A DNA stretch of 9,856 bases from ANME-2 cluster archaeon. GTDB lineage: Archaea; Halobacteriota; Methanosarcinia; Methanosarcinales; Methanocomedenaceae. The notes below the pieces were generated by a model. It did no database searches. It was not told the origin of the DNA and worked only from the letters and a program-made list of their open reading frames with translations. A program made the position numbers and the translations under genes. Positions 1 through 6,948 of this stretch are shown piece by piece (position 1 is the first letter of the stretch; every line of letters starts with the position of its first letter). The stretch covers positions 1 to 9,856 of the forward strand of contig JAMJFV010000065.1 of the NCBI GenBank assembly GCA_023544495.1. The letters run 5' to 3'.

Positions 1-776
1 GTAATACCGTGCTGGGCAATCCTCACCTCCAGGTTATTGTCCCTCAATGCCCTGGCAACTGCCATAGTTTGTGGAATGTCGATAGATACCTGCTCAATAA
101 TGTTGCCCAGGGCATCATAGGTATTGCCGTGTGCGCTGCCGTTGGCAATAGCCAGCACATGAGGTTTGATACCGTTCTCGTTCAGTGCCCTGATGAAGGT
201 AACTGCTTCCTCAGGTCTGGTAAGTACCCTGCCTGATTCGTCCTCCCGTCCTATCTCACCGACCTCTACTTCAAGGCCGTACTCCCTGCCTGCTATCCTT
301 TCTTCGATGTGCTTTGCTACTTCAGTGGTGGCATTGATATTACCTGCCAGTTCCTCTCGCAGGTCGCCACCTTGAAAATTGAACAGATGGGACGCATCAA
401 TTGCAAACGAAGTAAATCCTGCATCAATCTGTGCGCTCACCAGTTCCTTGGTACCCTCAATATCCTCAGGTGTTCCCTTCTTGATACCTATATGGTCTGC
501 ATGCAAAGCCCAGATGTCAAATCCCACATCTCGTGCTGCCTCTTTGGCCATTCGTGCGAAATCGGCAGGTGTCTGGCCTGTATAACCCCTTTCCAGGTCA
601 CTTTCAGACCTGGCAAGTTCAACAATAAGCGCAGCATCCATATCCTTAGCTGCCCGGAAAATTCCCCTGTTCACCAGTCCGATCCTGAGATTGGCTGCCA
701 GGATGATCGTACCTTTATCTTTCAGGTTACTAAATAAAAGTGAACCCGCCTTTGGCTCAAAATCTGCATTGCTCAT
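1..776 (-). CDS. Class II (zinc) fructose-bisphosphate aldolase-like protein, 3' part cut by window edge
   Basis: Reading the minus strand from ATG at 776 gives 258 uninterrupted codons before the window ends, so the C-terminus is missing. The chain has the hallmarks of the class II aldolase TIM barrel. HADH at residues 92-95 supplies a catalytic Asp and a Zn-ligand His. IDASH is at 126-130, and GLEVEVGEIG at 167-176 carries the Glu metal-site region. NGSAHG at 212-217 and QHGI at 255-258 provide the second and third His ligands. Such enzymes cleave or join ketose bisphosphates by a metal-enolate mechanism in the cytoplasm; the true substrate here is not determinable (fructose-bisphosphate, tagatose-bisphosphate or another sugar phosphate). 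The start is firm: the stop of the upstream reductase overlaps it as ATGA, and GGGAGGT lies 6 nt upstream. It is therefore the last visible gene of the ferredoxin-reductase operon and probably translationally coupled. The link to lipid metabolism is only contextual. Confidence 0.85.
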   Translation of the reverse strand, partial: MSNADFEPKAGSLLFSNLKDKGTIILAANLRIGLVNRGIFRAAKDMDAALIVELARSESDLERGYTGQTPADFARMAKEAARDVGFDIWALHADHIGIKKGTPEDIEGTKELVSAQIDAGFTSFAIDASHLFNFQGGDLREELAGNINATTEVAKHIEERIAGREYGLEVEVGEIGREDESGRVLTRPEEAVTFIRALNENGIKPHVLAIANGSAHGNTYDALGNIIEQVSIDIPQTMAVARALRDNNLEVRIAQHGI

Positions 777-1999
777 AAATATACCTCCCTTTTGACCTCA
801 CTCTCAATATCCTTGATACCTGAGAATATACTCCTCAAATCCCATAATAGTTTCTTATTGGCTTTGAATAAAGCCCACACCAATCCGATAAGAGTAGTAC
901 TGCGCAGGTCAACTCCTTCAAGGGAATGAGCCAGCGTGTTCAGTTCATCGTCCGTCATTCTGGTGAACCTTTCCTTGACCACGAGGCTCATATTGAGGTC
1001 ACGCCCCAGTTCAGCACGCCATGCCTTCTCATACTCCTGCAAAGATTCAGCAGACACATCTGAGCGTCTGATAGCATTGGCAGCCACTTTCCCGGCTATG
1101 TCCCCGGCCCACATGGCATTAAATATCCCGCCACCTGTCACCGGGTCTGATTGGCGTGCAGCATCTCCAACAAGCATAAGTCCGTTGGCAACTGTCCGAT
1201 CAATTGAACCGCATACAGGCACACCTCCTACTATCAGTTCAATCTTCCTACAATCAGGAAAACGCTTATGAATGAACTCATCCAGCAGTTCCAATGCCTT
1301 GCCTTTACCTGACATATGACCAGTTATGCCAATTCCAACATTAGCCAAATTACTCCCTTTCGGGAATACCCAGACATAACCCACGGGAGCGATCTTATTC
1401 CCGAGGAAGAACTCGCAAAAATCCGGGTCAATAGTAAAGTCCGTAATAACATACTGAGCACAGGTACACATATCCCTTGGTTTTAACGTGGTATCAATTC
1501 CGGCCCAGCGTCCCACTTTGGACTCAACACCATCTGCACCTATCACGATATCTGCTTTTATCGTATACTGATTACCCATATGTTCAGCTTGTATACCTTT
1601 AACAAAACCATCTTCAATCAATAATCCCGTGGCTCTGGTCTTGATCATAACTTCGGCCCCTGCCAGTGCAGCCTCCCTGGCCAGTGCCCGGTCGAACACC
1701 TTACGTTCCAGCACATATCCTACTTCAGCACCGGATAGTTCCTCACTCATCTCTACAAGAGTACCATCAGGTGAGTATATCTTTGAACCCTTGACCTCAG
1801 CTGATATCCAGGCAGGGTCAGGCTTGATATATTCTTTAAGATATTCCTTATTCACGCCCTCGGCACATCGTACGGGGTCACCTATCTGCTGCCGCTTTTC
1901 GATAAGCAGTACATCCAGTCCCTCAAGAGCTGCAGTCCTTGCAGTCATTGAACCGCCAGGCCCTGCACCCACCACGATAACATCATATCGGTCTTTCAT
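773..1999 (-). CDS. Digeranylgeranylglycerophospholipid reductase (geranylgeranyl reductase family flavoprotein)
   Basis: FAD-dependent reductase that hydrogenates the double bonds of the geranylgeranyl chains of archaeal ether lipids at the membrane surface. From ATG 1999 the protein has 408 residues, close to the roughly 400 of known archaeal members. Visible motifs: Rossmann GAGPGG at 11-16 for the ADP part of FAD; DPVRCAEG at 41-48, with the family's conserved Cys45; IGADGVES at 153-160; the family's aromatic substrate-channel motif GYVWVFPKG at 207-215; and GDAARQSDPVTGGG at 278-291, the second FAD site. The ATG at 1999 overlaps the ferredoxin stop as ATGA and has GGAGGT 6 nt upstream. 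An in-frame ATG at 2050 would extend the protein by 17 residues inside the ferredoxin gene and lacks such a site. From the literature as I recall it, the Methanosarcina acetivorans reductase (MA1484) needs the adjacent ferredoxin (MA1485) for full lipid saturation; this arrangement matches. Confidence 0.93.
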   Translation of the reverse strand: MKDRYDVIVVGAGPGGSMTARTAALEGLDVLLIEKRQQIGDPVRCAEGVNKEYLKEYIKPDPAWISAEVKGSKIYSPDGTLVEMSEELSGAEVGYVLERKVFDRALAREAALAGAEVMIKTRATGLLIEDGFVKGIQAEHMGNQYTIKADIVIGADGVESKVGRWAGIDTTLKPRDMCTCAQYVITDFTIDPDFCEFFLGNKIAPVGYVWVFPKGSNLANVGIGITGHMSGKGKALELLDEFIHKRFPDCRKIELIVGGVPVCGSIDRTVANGLMLVGDAARQSDPVTGGGIFNAMWAGDIAGKVAANAIRRSDVSAESLQEYEKAWRAELGRDLNMSLVVKERFTRMTDDELNTLAHSLEGVDLRSTTLIGLVWALFKANKKLLWDLRSIFSGIKDIESEVKREVYL

Positions 2000-2169
2000 T
2001 TGGATACCTCCAGCGCACCCACCGGACATATTTTTACACAAATCCTGCAATTATTGCAGGAATCGTCTACTTCTATCCAGGTTTCCATCAATTCAAGGGC
2101 ACCTGTAGGGCATACACTGACACATGCACCACAATATCCGCATTTAAATCTGTCTACTATTACTGCCAA
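1996..2169 (-). CDS. 2x[4Fe-4S] ferredoxin, likely electron donor to the lipid reductase
   Basis: Small cytoplasmic electron carrier with two classical cluster motifs, CGYCGACVSVCP and CNNCRICVKICP, each CxxCxxCxxxCP, so two [4Fe-4S] clusters in a bacterial-type ferredoxin fold. I place the start at TTG 2169 (57 residues) because GGAGAG sits 7 nt upstream, nearly the spacing seen at the next two genes. A longer frame from TTG 2184 (62 residues) would put that site inside the gene; no ATG start is available. The stop TGA overlaps the reductase ATG, so the two are almost certainly co-transcribed and coupled. The pairing suggests a dedicated donor for geranylgeranyl-chain reduction, which is established for the Methanosarcina pair and inferred here. 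Confidence 0.9.
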   Translation of the reverse strand: MAVIVDRFKCGYCGACVSVCPTGALELMETWIEVDDSCNNCRICVKICPVGALEVSK

Positions 2170-2241
2170 ATATTTTCTCTCCAATACATGTGATTTTACT
2201 GTTAACCCTGAAATGTGCTAACCACAATTCCTTTTTACACA

Positions 2242-2250
2242 TTTATATTT
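2242..2250 (-). promoter_or_regulatory. Probable TATA box of the ferredoxin-reductase-aldolase operon
   Basis: On the minus strand this reads AAATATAAA, close to the archaeal TATA consensus, in the gap between lysA and the ferredoxin gene. With the usual spacing of about 25 nt, transcription would begin near 2220. That leaves a leader of about 50 nt containing the GGAGAG ribosome-binding site. Position and composition are seen; promoter activity is inferred. Confidence 0.5.
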
Positions 2251-2307
2251 GTCGTAATGTTACCCGTTTCAGGAAGGAGACCACAAAACAAACCACCTGC
2301 CCTTCCC

Positions 2308-3588
2308 CTAAAGGAACCGTGCAGGGACAAGCTGGTTTGCCAACAGGTCGTCATAGGTCTCAGCCTTCCTTATAACATCTACCTTATCTTTATTGACCAG
2401 CACTTCTGCGCATCTTGGTCTTCCGTTATATTGACTGCTCATGCTAAATCCATATGCACCGGCATCAAGGATGGCTATGATATCACCTTTCTCAACCTGA
2501 GGCAATTCCCTTTCGCGGGCGAGAATATCTCCGGTCTCGCATATGGGGCCGACCACAGTATAAAGGCTTGATACCTGAACATCTACTTTATTAGCCACCA
2601 CTACATGATGATAACTGTCGTACAAAGCAGGTCTTATCAACAGGTTTAACCCCGCGTCTACACCCACGAACTTTTTTGCGGCATGCTTCATTGTATTGAC
2701 AGAAGTCAACAGTATTGTTGTATCACCTACAATATACCGTCCGGGTTCGATTATCAGTTTCAGGTCAACACCAATAGCCTTTGAACGCTTCTTAAAGATA
2801 GGGAGCACAACGGCTGCCAGGTCTTGCGGCGTAGGTGCAGGTTCGCCCTTCTTGTAGGGTATCCCCAGGCCCGAACCCATATCCAGGAACTCCAGTTCCA
2901 CGCCCAGCCTTTTTACCTGTTCGACCAGGTCCATCATACGGTTGATTGTCTCTCTGAAAGGTGATGTATCCAGTATCTGGCTGCCGATATGACAGTGCAT
3001 ACCAATGGGATTTACCCCTTCCAGTTCTACTGCTTCCATGTATGCAGCCACAACCTCCTGGTGCGGTACCCCGAACTTGGAAGTTTTAAGACCTGTACTT
3101 ATCTTGGGGTGTGTATCGGGGGATACATCGGGATTCACCCTGAAGGCAATATTTACAATACTGTTCCGGGATTTGGCAATCCGGCTCAAGGTATTCAGTT
3201 CGTCAAGGGAATCCACTGAAATCCTGACCCCTGTCTCCACAGCCATTTCCAGTTCCCTGTCAGTCTTGGAGTTGCCGTTAAAAAGTATTTTCTCCCTCGG
3301 GATACCTGCAAGCAGTGCCATGTAAAGCTCTCCATCCCCAAATACGTCTGCTCCAGCGCCTTCCTGTGCAAGAATACGCAGGATGGTAAAGTTACCGTTG
3401 GCCTTGGCGGCATAGTACAAGTCTGCATCAGGGAATGCCTCGTTGTACCTGCGGAAGTTGTCCCTGACACGCTGCTCGTTCGTCACATACAGTGGTGTCC
3501 CGTACTCTTCAACAAGGTCGACAGTATCAACCCCTCCTATGGTAAGGTGACCGTTACGCTTTTCCAGATGGTTCTTTATCGTAAACAT
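2308..3588 (-). CDS. lysA: Diaminopimelate decarboxylase
   Basis: PLP-dependent fold-type III decarboxylase that converts meso-diaminopimelate to L-lysine and CO2, the last step of the DAP lysine pathway; cytoplasmic. The 426-residue length is typical. Visible motifs: YYAAKAN at 58-64, with Lys62 as the Schiff-base lysine; HCHIGSQ at 198-204; the phosphate-binding glycine loop as GSGLG at 238-242 (usually GGGLG); EPGR at 281-284; CETGD at 350-354, with the catalytic Cys350 contributed across the dimer; and YGFSMSSQYNGRPR at 379-392. The ATG at 3588 has GAGGG 6 nt upstream and a TATA-like stretch further up. It is separated from the downstream ferredoxin by about 140 bp with its own promoter, so it is probably a single-gene unit. 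It is divergent from ilvE. Related arginine or ornithine decarboxylases of the same fold are less likely given the CETGD motif. Confidence 0.95.
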   Translation of the reverse strand: MFTIKNHLEKRNGHLTIGGVDTVDLVEEYGTPLYVTNEQRVRDNFRRYNEAFPDADLYYAAKANGNFTILRILAQEGAGADVFGDGELYMALLAGIPREKILFNGNSKTDRELEMAVETGVRISVDSLDELNTLSRIAKSRNSIVNIAFRVNPDVSPDTHPKISTGLKTSKFGVPHQEVVAAYMEAVELEGVNPIGMHCHIGSQILDTSPFRETINRMMDLVEQVKRLGVELEFLDMGSGLGIPYKKGEPAPTPQDLAAVVLPIFKKRSKAIGVDLKLIIEPGRYIVGDTTILLTSVNTMKHAAKKFVGVDAGLNLLIRPALYDSYHHVVVANKVDVQVSSLYTVVGPICETGDILARERELPQVEKGDIIAILDAGAYGFSMSSQYNGRPRCAEVLVNKDKVDVIRKAETYDDLLANQLVPARFL

Positions 3589-3633
3589 GTAATTCCCTCG
3601 ATAAACCGGTACATTTCAATTGTCGGTTCTATT

Positions 3634-3650
3634 GAATATAATATAATAAA
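3634..3650 (-). promoter_or_regulatory. Probable TATA region of lysA
   Basis: The minus strand reads TTTATTATATTATATTC, an archaeal TATA-like run. Its centre lies about 55 nt upstream of the lysA ATG. Transcription would start near 3617, leaving a leader of roughly 30 nt with the GAGGG site at 3599-3595. The extended A/T run makes the exact box uncertain. Confidence 0.45.
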
Positions 3651-3699
3651 AGGTTTTTCAGATTTTATGATCCTTATATTGATTTTGCCGATAATAGCC

Positions 3700-3814
3700 A
3701 CATATTTGCCTGTTTGACCGTCATCGTTTTACCAATATCCAATCCATAATCTTTAATGCTTGGTATTGGCAATAGGATACCGGTAACTTTCAACATTATC
3801 AGGGGGCTGAAATT
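3700..3814 (+). promoter_or_regulatory. ilvE upstream region with ribosome-binding site and short inverted repeat
   Basis: This stretch precedes ilvE. A G-rich ribosome-binding site (GGGGG, 3802-3806) lies 8 nt before the ATG at 3815. A weak TATA-like segment (about 3745-3756, CATAATCTTTAA) would place transcription near 3776. The arms CCAATA (3732-3737) and TATTGG (3763-3768) form a 6-bp inverted repeat flanking that segment. This could be an operator for a Lrp-like regulator, but the arms are short and may be chance. Confidence 0.3.
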
Positions 3815-4882
3815 ATGTCAGACATCAATATCACAAGGACCAAAAACAGCCATATATCAGAAGTTGACTTTGACACGTTAGGCTTTGGTGAGGTTTTTAC
3901 CGACCATATGTTCAGTATGGATTACGAGAACGGCAAATGGGTAAATCCCAGGATAGAACCTTATGGAAAGATAGAATTCGAACCTGCCATGTGTACACTC
4001 CACTATGCTCAGGCAGTATTTGAAGGACTCAAGGCTTTTCATGCCAAAGACGGTAGCATTAACATATTCCGGCCAGAGAAAAATCTGGAACGAATGAACC
4101 GTTCTAACGTGAGGATGTGCATCCCTGAGATCGACCGGGATATATTCATGGATGCCATGACCGAACTGATCAAACTGGACAGGGACTGGATTCCCACCTC
4201 AAAAGGATATTCCCTGTACATCAGGCCCTTTGTCTTTGGCACTGATAGCTTCCTTGGTGTCCATCCATCCCGTACCTATCGCTTCATGATCATCCTTTCG
4301 CCTGTTGGTGCATACTACAAGGAAGGTTTTAATCCAGTCAGCCTGCTGGTTCTTGATGAATATGTCCGGGCAGTAAAGGGTGGTGTAGGTGAGGCAAAAA
4401 CGTCTGGTAACTATGCGGCTAGTCTGTTGCCTGCACACATAGCTCAGGAAAAAGGGTTCACCCAGGTATTGTGGCTGGATGGTGAGCATCACAGGTACAT
4501 CGATGAAGTGGGGACCATGAATATCTTCTTTGTAATAGACGATATGGTGATAACTCCGCCCCTGGAAGGGTCTATCCTGCCCGGGATTACCAGGGACAGT
4601 GCACTCAGACTTACGAAATCGTGGGGCATGAACGTGCAGGAGAAGCGCATCACTATTGACGAGGTTATAGAAGCTTCAAAGCAGGGCCAGCTCCATGAGG
4701 TATTTGGTACTGGTACCGCGGCCGTCATATCACCCGTGGGCGAGATACAGTATAAGGACACTGTTATCAATATCAATGACGGTAACATTGGTCCAATTGC
4801 AAACCGGCTATTCGATGAGATAACGCGCATACAGTACGGAGAGATACCTGACACCTATGGCTGGATATATAAAATTCCTTAA
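3815..4882 (+). CDS. ilvE: Branched-chain amino acid aminotransferase
   Basis: Class IV PLP aminotransferase that moves the amino group between glutamate and the 2-oxo acids of valine, leucine and isoleucine; cytoplasmic. At 355 residues it fits the longer IlvE II-type subfamily. Visible motifs: HYAQAVFEGLKAF at 63-75; RPEKNLERMNRS at 86-97; YIRPFVFG at 135-142; GEAKTSGNYAASL at 192-204, with Lys195 as the Schiff-base lysine; IDEVGTMNIFF at 229-239; LPGITRDS at 255-262 for the cofactor phosphate; and GTGTAAVISPVG at 298-309. The ATG at 3815 follows a G-rich ribosome-binding site. It is divergent from lysA, so two amino-acid biosynthesis genes share the upstream region. Its TAA stop shares TTAA with the opposite gene's stop, so there is no room for a separate terminator. 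Confidence 0.95.
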   Translation: MSDINITRTKNSHISEVDFDTLGFGEVFTDHMFSMDYENGKWVNPRIEPYGKIEFEPAMCTLHYAQAVFEGLKAFHAKDGSINIFRPEKNLERMNRSNVRMCIPEIDRDIFMDAMTELIKLDRDWIPTSKGYSLYIRPFVFGTDSFLGVHPSRTYRFMIILSPVGAYYKEGFNPVSLLVLDEYVRAVKGGVGEAKTSGNYAASLLPAHIAQEKGFTQVLWLDGEHHRYIDEVGTMNIFFVIDDMVITPPLEGSILPGITRDSALRLTKSWGMNVQEKRITIDEVIEASKQGQLHEVFGTGTAAVISPVGEIQYKDTVININDGNIGPIANRLFDEITRIQYGEIPDTYGWIYKIP

Positions 4883-5589
4883 GGGCGGGCAGTACTAACC
4901 GAATTCCTGTAGACCATTCTCCCCTTATCGAAAGTACTCTCGATCATTTCCTGCATTTCCATATCTTCAAGGATACGTTCCAGTTTAGTGATGCCCATTG
5001 AAAGCTGGAGATCATGCAACAGCCGGTGCTGGATCACATTTGCTGGCTGCCAATCTTCACCAGTTATCCTGTTAATGAATCCTGACAGGTCCTCGAACAT
5101 TGCCCAGGGATATATGACCCAGCGCCATTTCACGATCTTGCGTGCATAGTAATCAGGTACATAGGACGAGCAGATCTTATGTTGCAGCACGGCCGTTTGC
5201 ACTTCAGATGGCTGGCATTCCCTGATATAATCAAGTGCCCCCAGTAGTGTATCACCGGTATCTGTGATATCGTCCACCAGCAGTACCCGCATATTCGATA
5301 TATCAGTGGACAGGCCGAACCGTATATGGGCCATGTCATCAATCGTGGCTGCTACCCCCCAATGCTCCATTTTTATCGTGGTGAGGTCGCGGAACAGCAG
5401 GTAATCGCATACCACCCGCGCAGGTACATAACCTCCCCTGCCGATGGCAACAATAATCTCCGGTTCAAACGTGGAGGTATATACCTTGCGCGCCAGTTCA
5501 CGAGCCATACTCGCCGCCTCACTCCAGGATATCAACTGGCAACGGAAATGTTCTTTTTTTGTATAATCCAAACCTGTGAAATTCCCCAT
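4879..5589 (-). CDS. PRTase-family (purine/xanthine-type) phosphoribosyltransferase with C-terminal extension
   Basis: Type I phosphoribosyltransferase fold, 236 residues, predicted to join a nucleobase to PRPP in salvage. The PRPP loop is plain: VLLVDDITDTGDT at 102-114. Earlier, IVAIGRGGYVPARVVCDYL at 46-64 is the typical second strand and glycine loop. Residues 157-165 (WVIYPWAMF) resemble the base-recognition hood end of the COG2236/Gpt-like group. About 70 further residues (170-236) form a helical, charged tail rich in Met, Leu and Glu, beyond the minimal domain. The ATG at 5589 has no ribosome-binding site but has a TATA-like box about 26 nt upstream, so a leaderless mRNA is likely. It converges on ilvE with overlapping stops and diverges from the HNH gene. 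The substrate (xanthine, guanine, hypoxanthine or other) cannot be assigned; a regulatory PRTase is also possible. Confidence 0.8.
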   Translation of the reverse strand: MGNFTGLDYTKKEHFRCQLISWSEAASMARELARKVYTSTFEPEIIVAIGRGGYVPARVVCDYLLFRDLTTIKMEHWGVAATIDDMAHIRFGLSTDISNMRVLLVDDITDTGDTLLGALDYIRECQPSEVQTAVLQHKICSSYVPDYYARKIVKWRWVIYPWAMFEDLSGFINRITGEDWQPANVIQHRLLHDLQLSMGITKLERILEDMEMQEMIESTFDKGRMVYRNSVSTARP

Positions 5590-5610
5590 ACATAAAAAAT
5601 ATTAATTGTA

Positions 5611-5619
5611 ATTTATTAA
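5611..5619 (-). promoter_or_regulatory. Probable TATA box of the phosphoribosyltransferase gene (leaderless)
   Basis: The minus strand reads TTAATAAAT, preceded by a purine-rich AAAAGG that could serve as the TFB recognition element. Its centre is about 26 nt from the ATG at 5589, which would put the first transcribed base at or next to the start codon. This fits the absence of a ribosome-binding site. Confidence 0.5.
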
Positions 5620-5674
5620 CCTTTTCTAAAATGGGCGAAATCCATGAAAACATTTTTATGTTACGACAGATAGT

Positions 5675-6187
5675 ATGACTTTATGTAGTAAAGTTAATCC
5701 CAACGTAGTGAGGATTTCTTCATTAGCTCAACCTGTTATGTCTCGAATAAAAGATATAGACCTGAAAAAAAGTATGAAATACCATGCCAGGATAAAGCAT
5801 CTTACCAAGTTGTTCCTGAGCAAGAAAGCAGAACTTGCCACCAGTTACCAGGGTTATCATGAACTATTAGGGTTCATTGACCAAATCCAGTACTGGGGTA
5901 TCACTGATCGCGGGCAGGAGAAAGCACTGGACAAATGGATTGACCTGCTTGAGCGCTGGCCTTTTGAGGGAGGGACACACACTGGCCCACTGCCCAATAT
6001 ACAGAGGCATAGAACCATGACAAGGGATGGATTTGTGTGTACCATATGCGGTCAGCCCGCCGAAGAAGTACACCACAAAATGTCGAGGTCAAAAGGTGGC
6101 AAGAACCGGACTGATAATCTTACTTCATTGTGTGTGAAATGTCACGAAAAAGTACACGGAGTAAGATATAGTCCGGGTAAAAAATGA
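5675..6187 (+). CDS. Stand-alone HNH endonuclease-domain protein
   Basis: A 170-residue protein whose last 55 residues form an HNH nuclease zinc finger. CTIC at 122-125 and CVKC at 153-156 are the two metal-binding pairs. His133-His134 is the first catalytic His site, Asn148 the central Asn, and His157 and His161 the closing residues, in the McrA-like form with GG after the first His. HNH domains nick or cut DNA with one divalent metal. Residues 1-110 are basic then helical and match nothing I recognise. The start is uncertain: ATG 5675 lacks a ribosome-binding site and may be leaderless behind a TATA-like stretch at 5649-5660, while ATG 5738 (residue 22) is also possible. No methylase or restriction partner adjoins it. 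Its role (restriction, repair or mobile-element relic) is open. Confidence 0.8.
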   Translation: MTLCSKVNPNVVRISSLAQPVMSRIKDIDLKKSMKYHARIKHLTKLFLSKKAELATSYQGYHELLGFIDQIQYWGITDRGQEKALDKWIDLLERWPFEGGTHTGPLPNIQRHRTMTRDGFVCTICGQPAEEVHHKMSRSKGGKNRTDNLTSLCVKCHEKVHGVRYSPGKK

Positions 6188-6440
6188 TACTATATATTCA
6201 TTTTAAAACTCTGCATAATCTGTATACTTGAAGCCATCGATAAACTATTCACCATCAATATACTTTGTGTCCTCTGCGACTATGCGGTGAATACATAATT
6301 TTTACAAGGGCTCAAAGATATAAGGTTCTCTCCCAACTATTGTCAGCTAGACGTTGTACCGACTTTTTATCCTGATTCCGGCTGAAATGGTTTTCCTTAT
6401 TAAGCGTACATTCAAGGAGCAGTACCATTTAACATGACAT
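6188..6440. other. Intergenic region without a convincing gene
   Basis: About 300 bp lie between the HNH stop and the MNT gene. The stretch holds a CTCTGCG-type repeat (entered separately) and the MNT promoter at its right end. On the minus strand there is a 38-codon open frame from ATG 6428 to TGA 6312 with plausible polar composition (for example SRNQDKKSVQRLADN), but no ribosome-binding site and no recognised family. It may be a relic or chance. Confidence 0.4.
6263..6292. repeat. CTCTGCG-type intergenic repeat unit
   Basis: The run CTTTGTGTCCTCTGCG followed by ACTATGCGGTGA shows three offset copies of a YTNTGYG-like motif ending in GCGGTGA. I recall near-identical strings (TTTGCGTCCTCTGCG, CTCTGCGGTGA and variants) scattered in intergenic DNA of many unrelated bacteria and archaea, without an agreed function. 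The motif is seen here; the wider distribution is from memory. Confidence 0.4.
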
Positions 6441-6450
6441 ATTATATAAA
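6441..6450 (+). promoter_or_regulatory. Probable TATA box of the MNT-HEPN operon
   Basis: ATTATATAAA matches the archaeal TATA consensus well. Transcription would start near 6472, leaving a short leader with AAGGA at 6480-6484 before the ATG at 6496. The box serves both genes of the pair, which abut. Confidence 0.6.
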
Positions 6451-6495
6451 CAAGTAAACAGATAAAATGTTCAAACAGTAAGGATTTTGAATCTC

Positions 6496-6948
6496 ATGAA
6501 AACAGGGACTGTCGTCCGCAATACAAAGCATGAACATGTTGCCCAAATACTTGAAGAGTTTTTCAAACATCTGGAATATGTCGGGCTGGCTTACTTATTT
6601 GGTTCAACGGCCAGGGCTAACGATGGTAAGCTCAGTGATATCGACATAGCGGTTTACCTGAATAATGGTCTTTCTAAACAGGAACAGAACCAAAAACGAC
6701 TTGAACTTATTTCAGGATTGAGTACCTTGCTTAAGAGTGATAGGATAGATCTGGTAATAATGAACCATGCTCCTCCAGTTCTAAATTTTGAGGTTATAAA
6801 AGTAAATATGCCAGTATATGTCAGGGACAGAGATGTTAAACTTGATGTTGAGCAGAAAATAATGTCAAGGTACCTGGACCGGAAACATCACGAAGATTTC
6901 TTAAACAGGTCATTTTTAACAAGAGTGACGAAAAAAGGATTGTCATAA
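6496..6948 (+). CDS. mntA: MNT-type nucleotidyltransferase antitoxin (MntA-like)
   Basis: Minimal nucleotidyltransferase of the DNA polymerase beta superfamily, 150 residues. LFGSTAR at 34-40 is the glycine-serine motif that holds the triphosphate. SDIDIAV at 47-53 gives metal ligands Asp48 and Asp50, and Asp85 in RIDLVIM is the third carboxylate. In the studied HepT/MntA systems this enzyme is the antitoxin and transfers AMP groups from ATP onto a tyrosine of the HEPN toxin. ATG 6496 is preferred, with AAGGA 11 nt upstream; the in-frame TTG 6487 sits only 2 nt from that site. The stop TAA is followed immediately by the HEPN ATG, so the pair is co-translated. The last 30 residues are basic and variable. 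Function is inferred from motifs plus the partner; the pair is complete, with no missing active-site residue. Confidence 0.85.
   Translation: MKTGTVVRNTKHEHVAQILEEFFKHLEYVGLAYLFGSTARANDGKLSDIDIAVYLNNGLSKQEQNQKRLELISGLSTLLKSDRIDLVIMNHAPPVLNFEVIKVNMPVYVRDRDVKLDVEQKIMSRYLDRKHHEDFLNRSFLTRVTKKGLS

Noticed and set aside
309..737. Plus-strand open frame of 142 codons
   Set aside because: It lies opposite the aldolase gene, which has clear metal-site motifs; the plus-strand translation has no recognisable features.
2000..2050. In-frame upstream ATG (2050) extending the lipid reductase by 17 residues
   Set aside because: It lies inside the ferredoxin gene and has no ribosome-binding site; the ATG at 1999 has GGAGGT and an ATGA overlap, and begins just before the FAD strand as in the family.
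4489..4854. Minus-strand open frame of 121 codons opposite ilvE
   Set aside because: Shadow of ilvE, whose plus-strand motifs are unmistakable.
6260..6295. Possible CRISPR or tandem array at the CTCTGCG string
   Set aside because: Only one short unit is present, with no regularly spaced repeats and no cas genes in the window.
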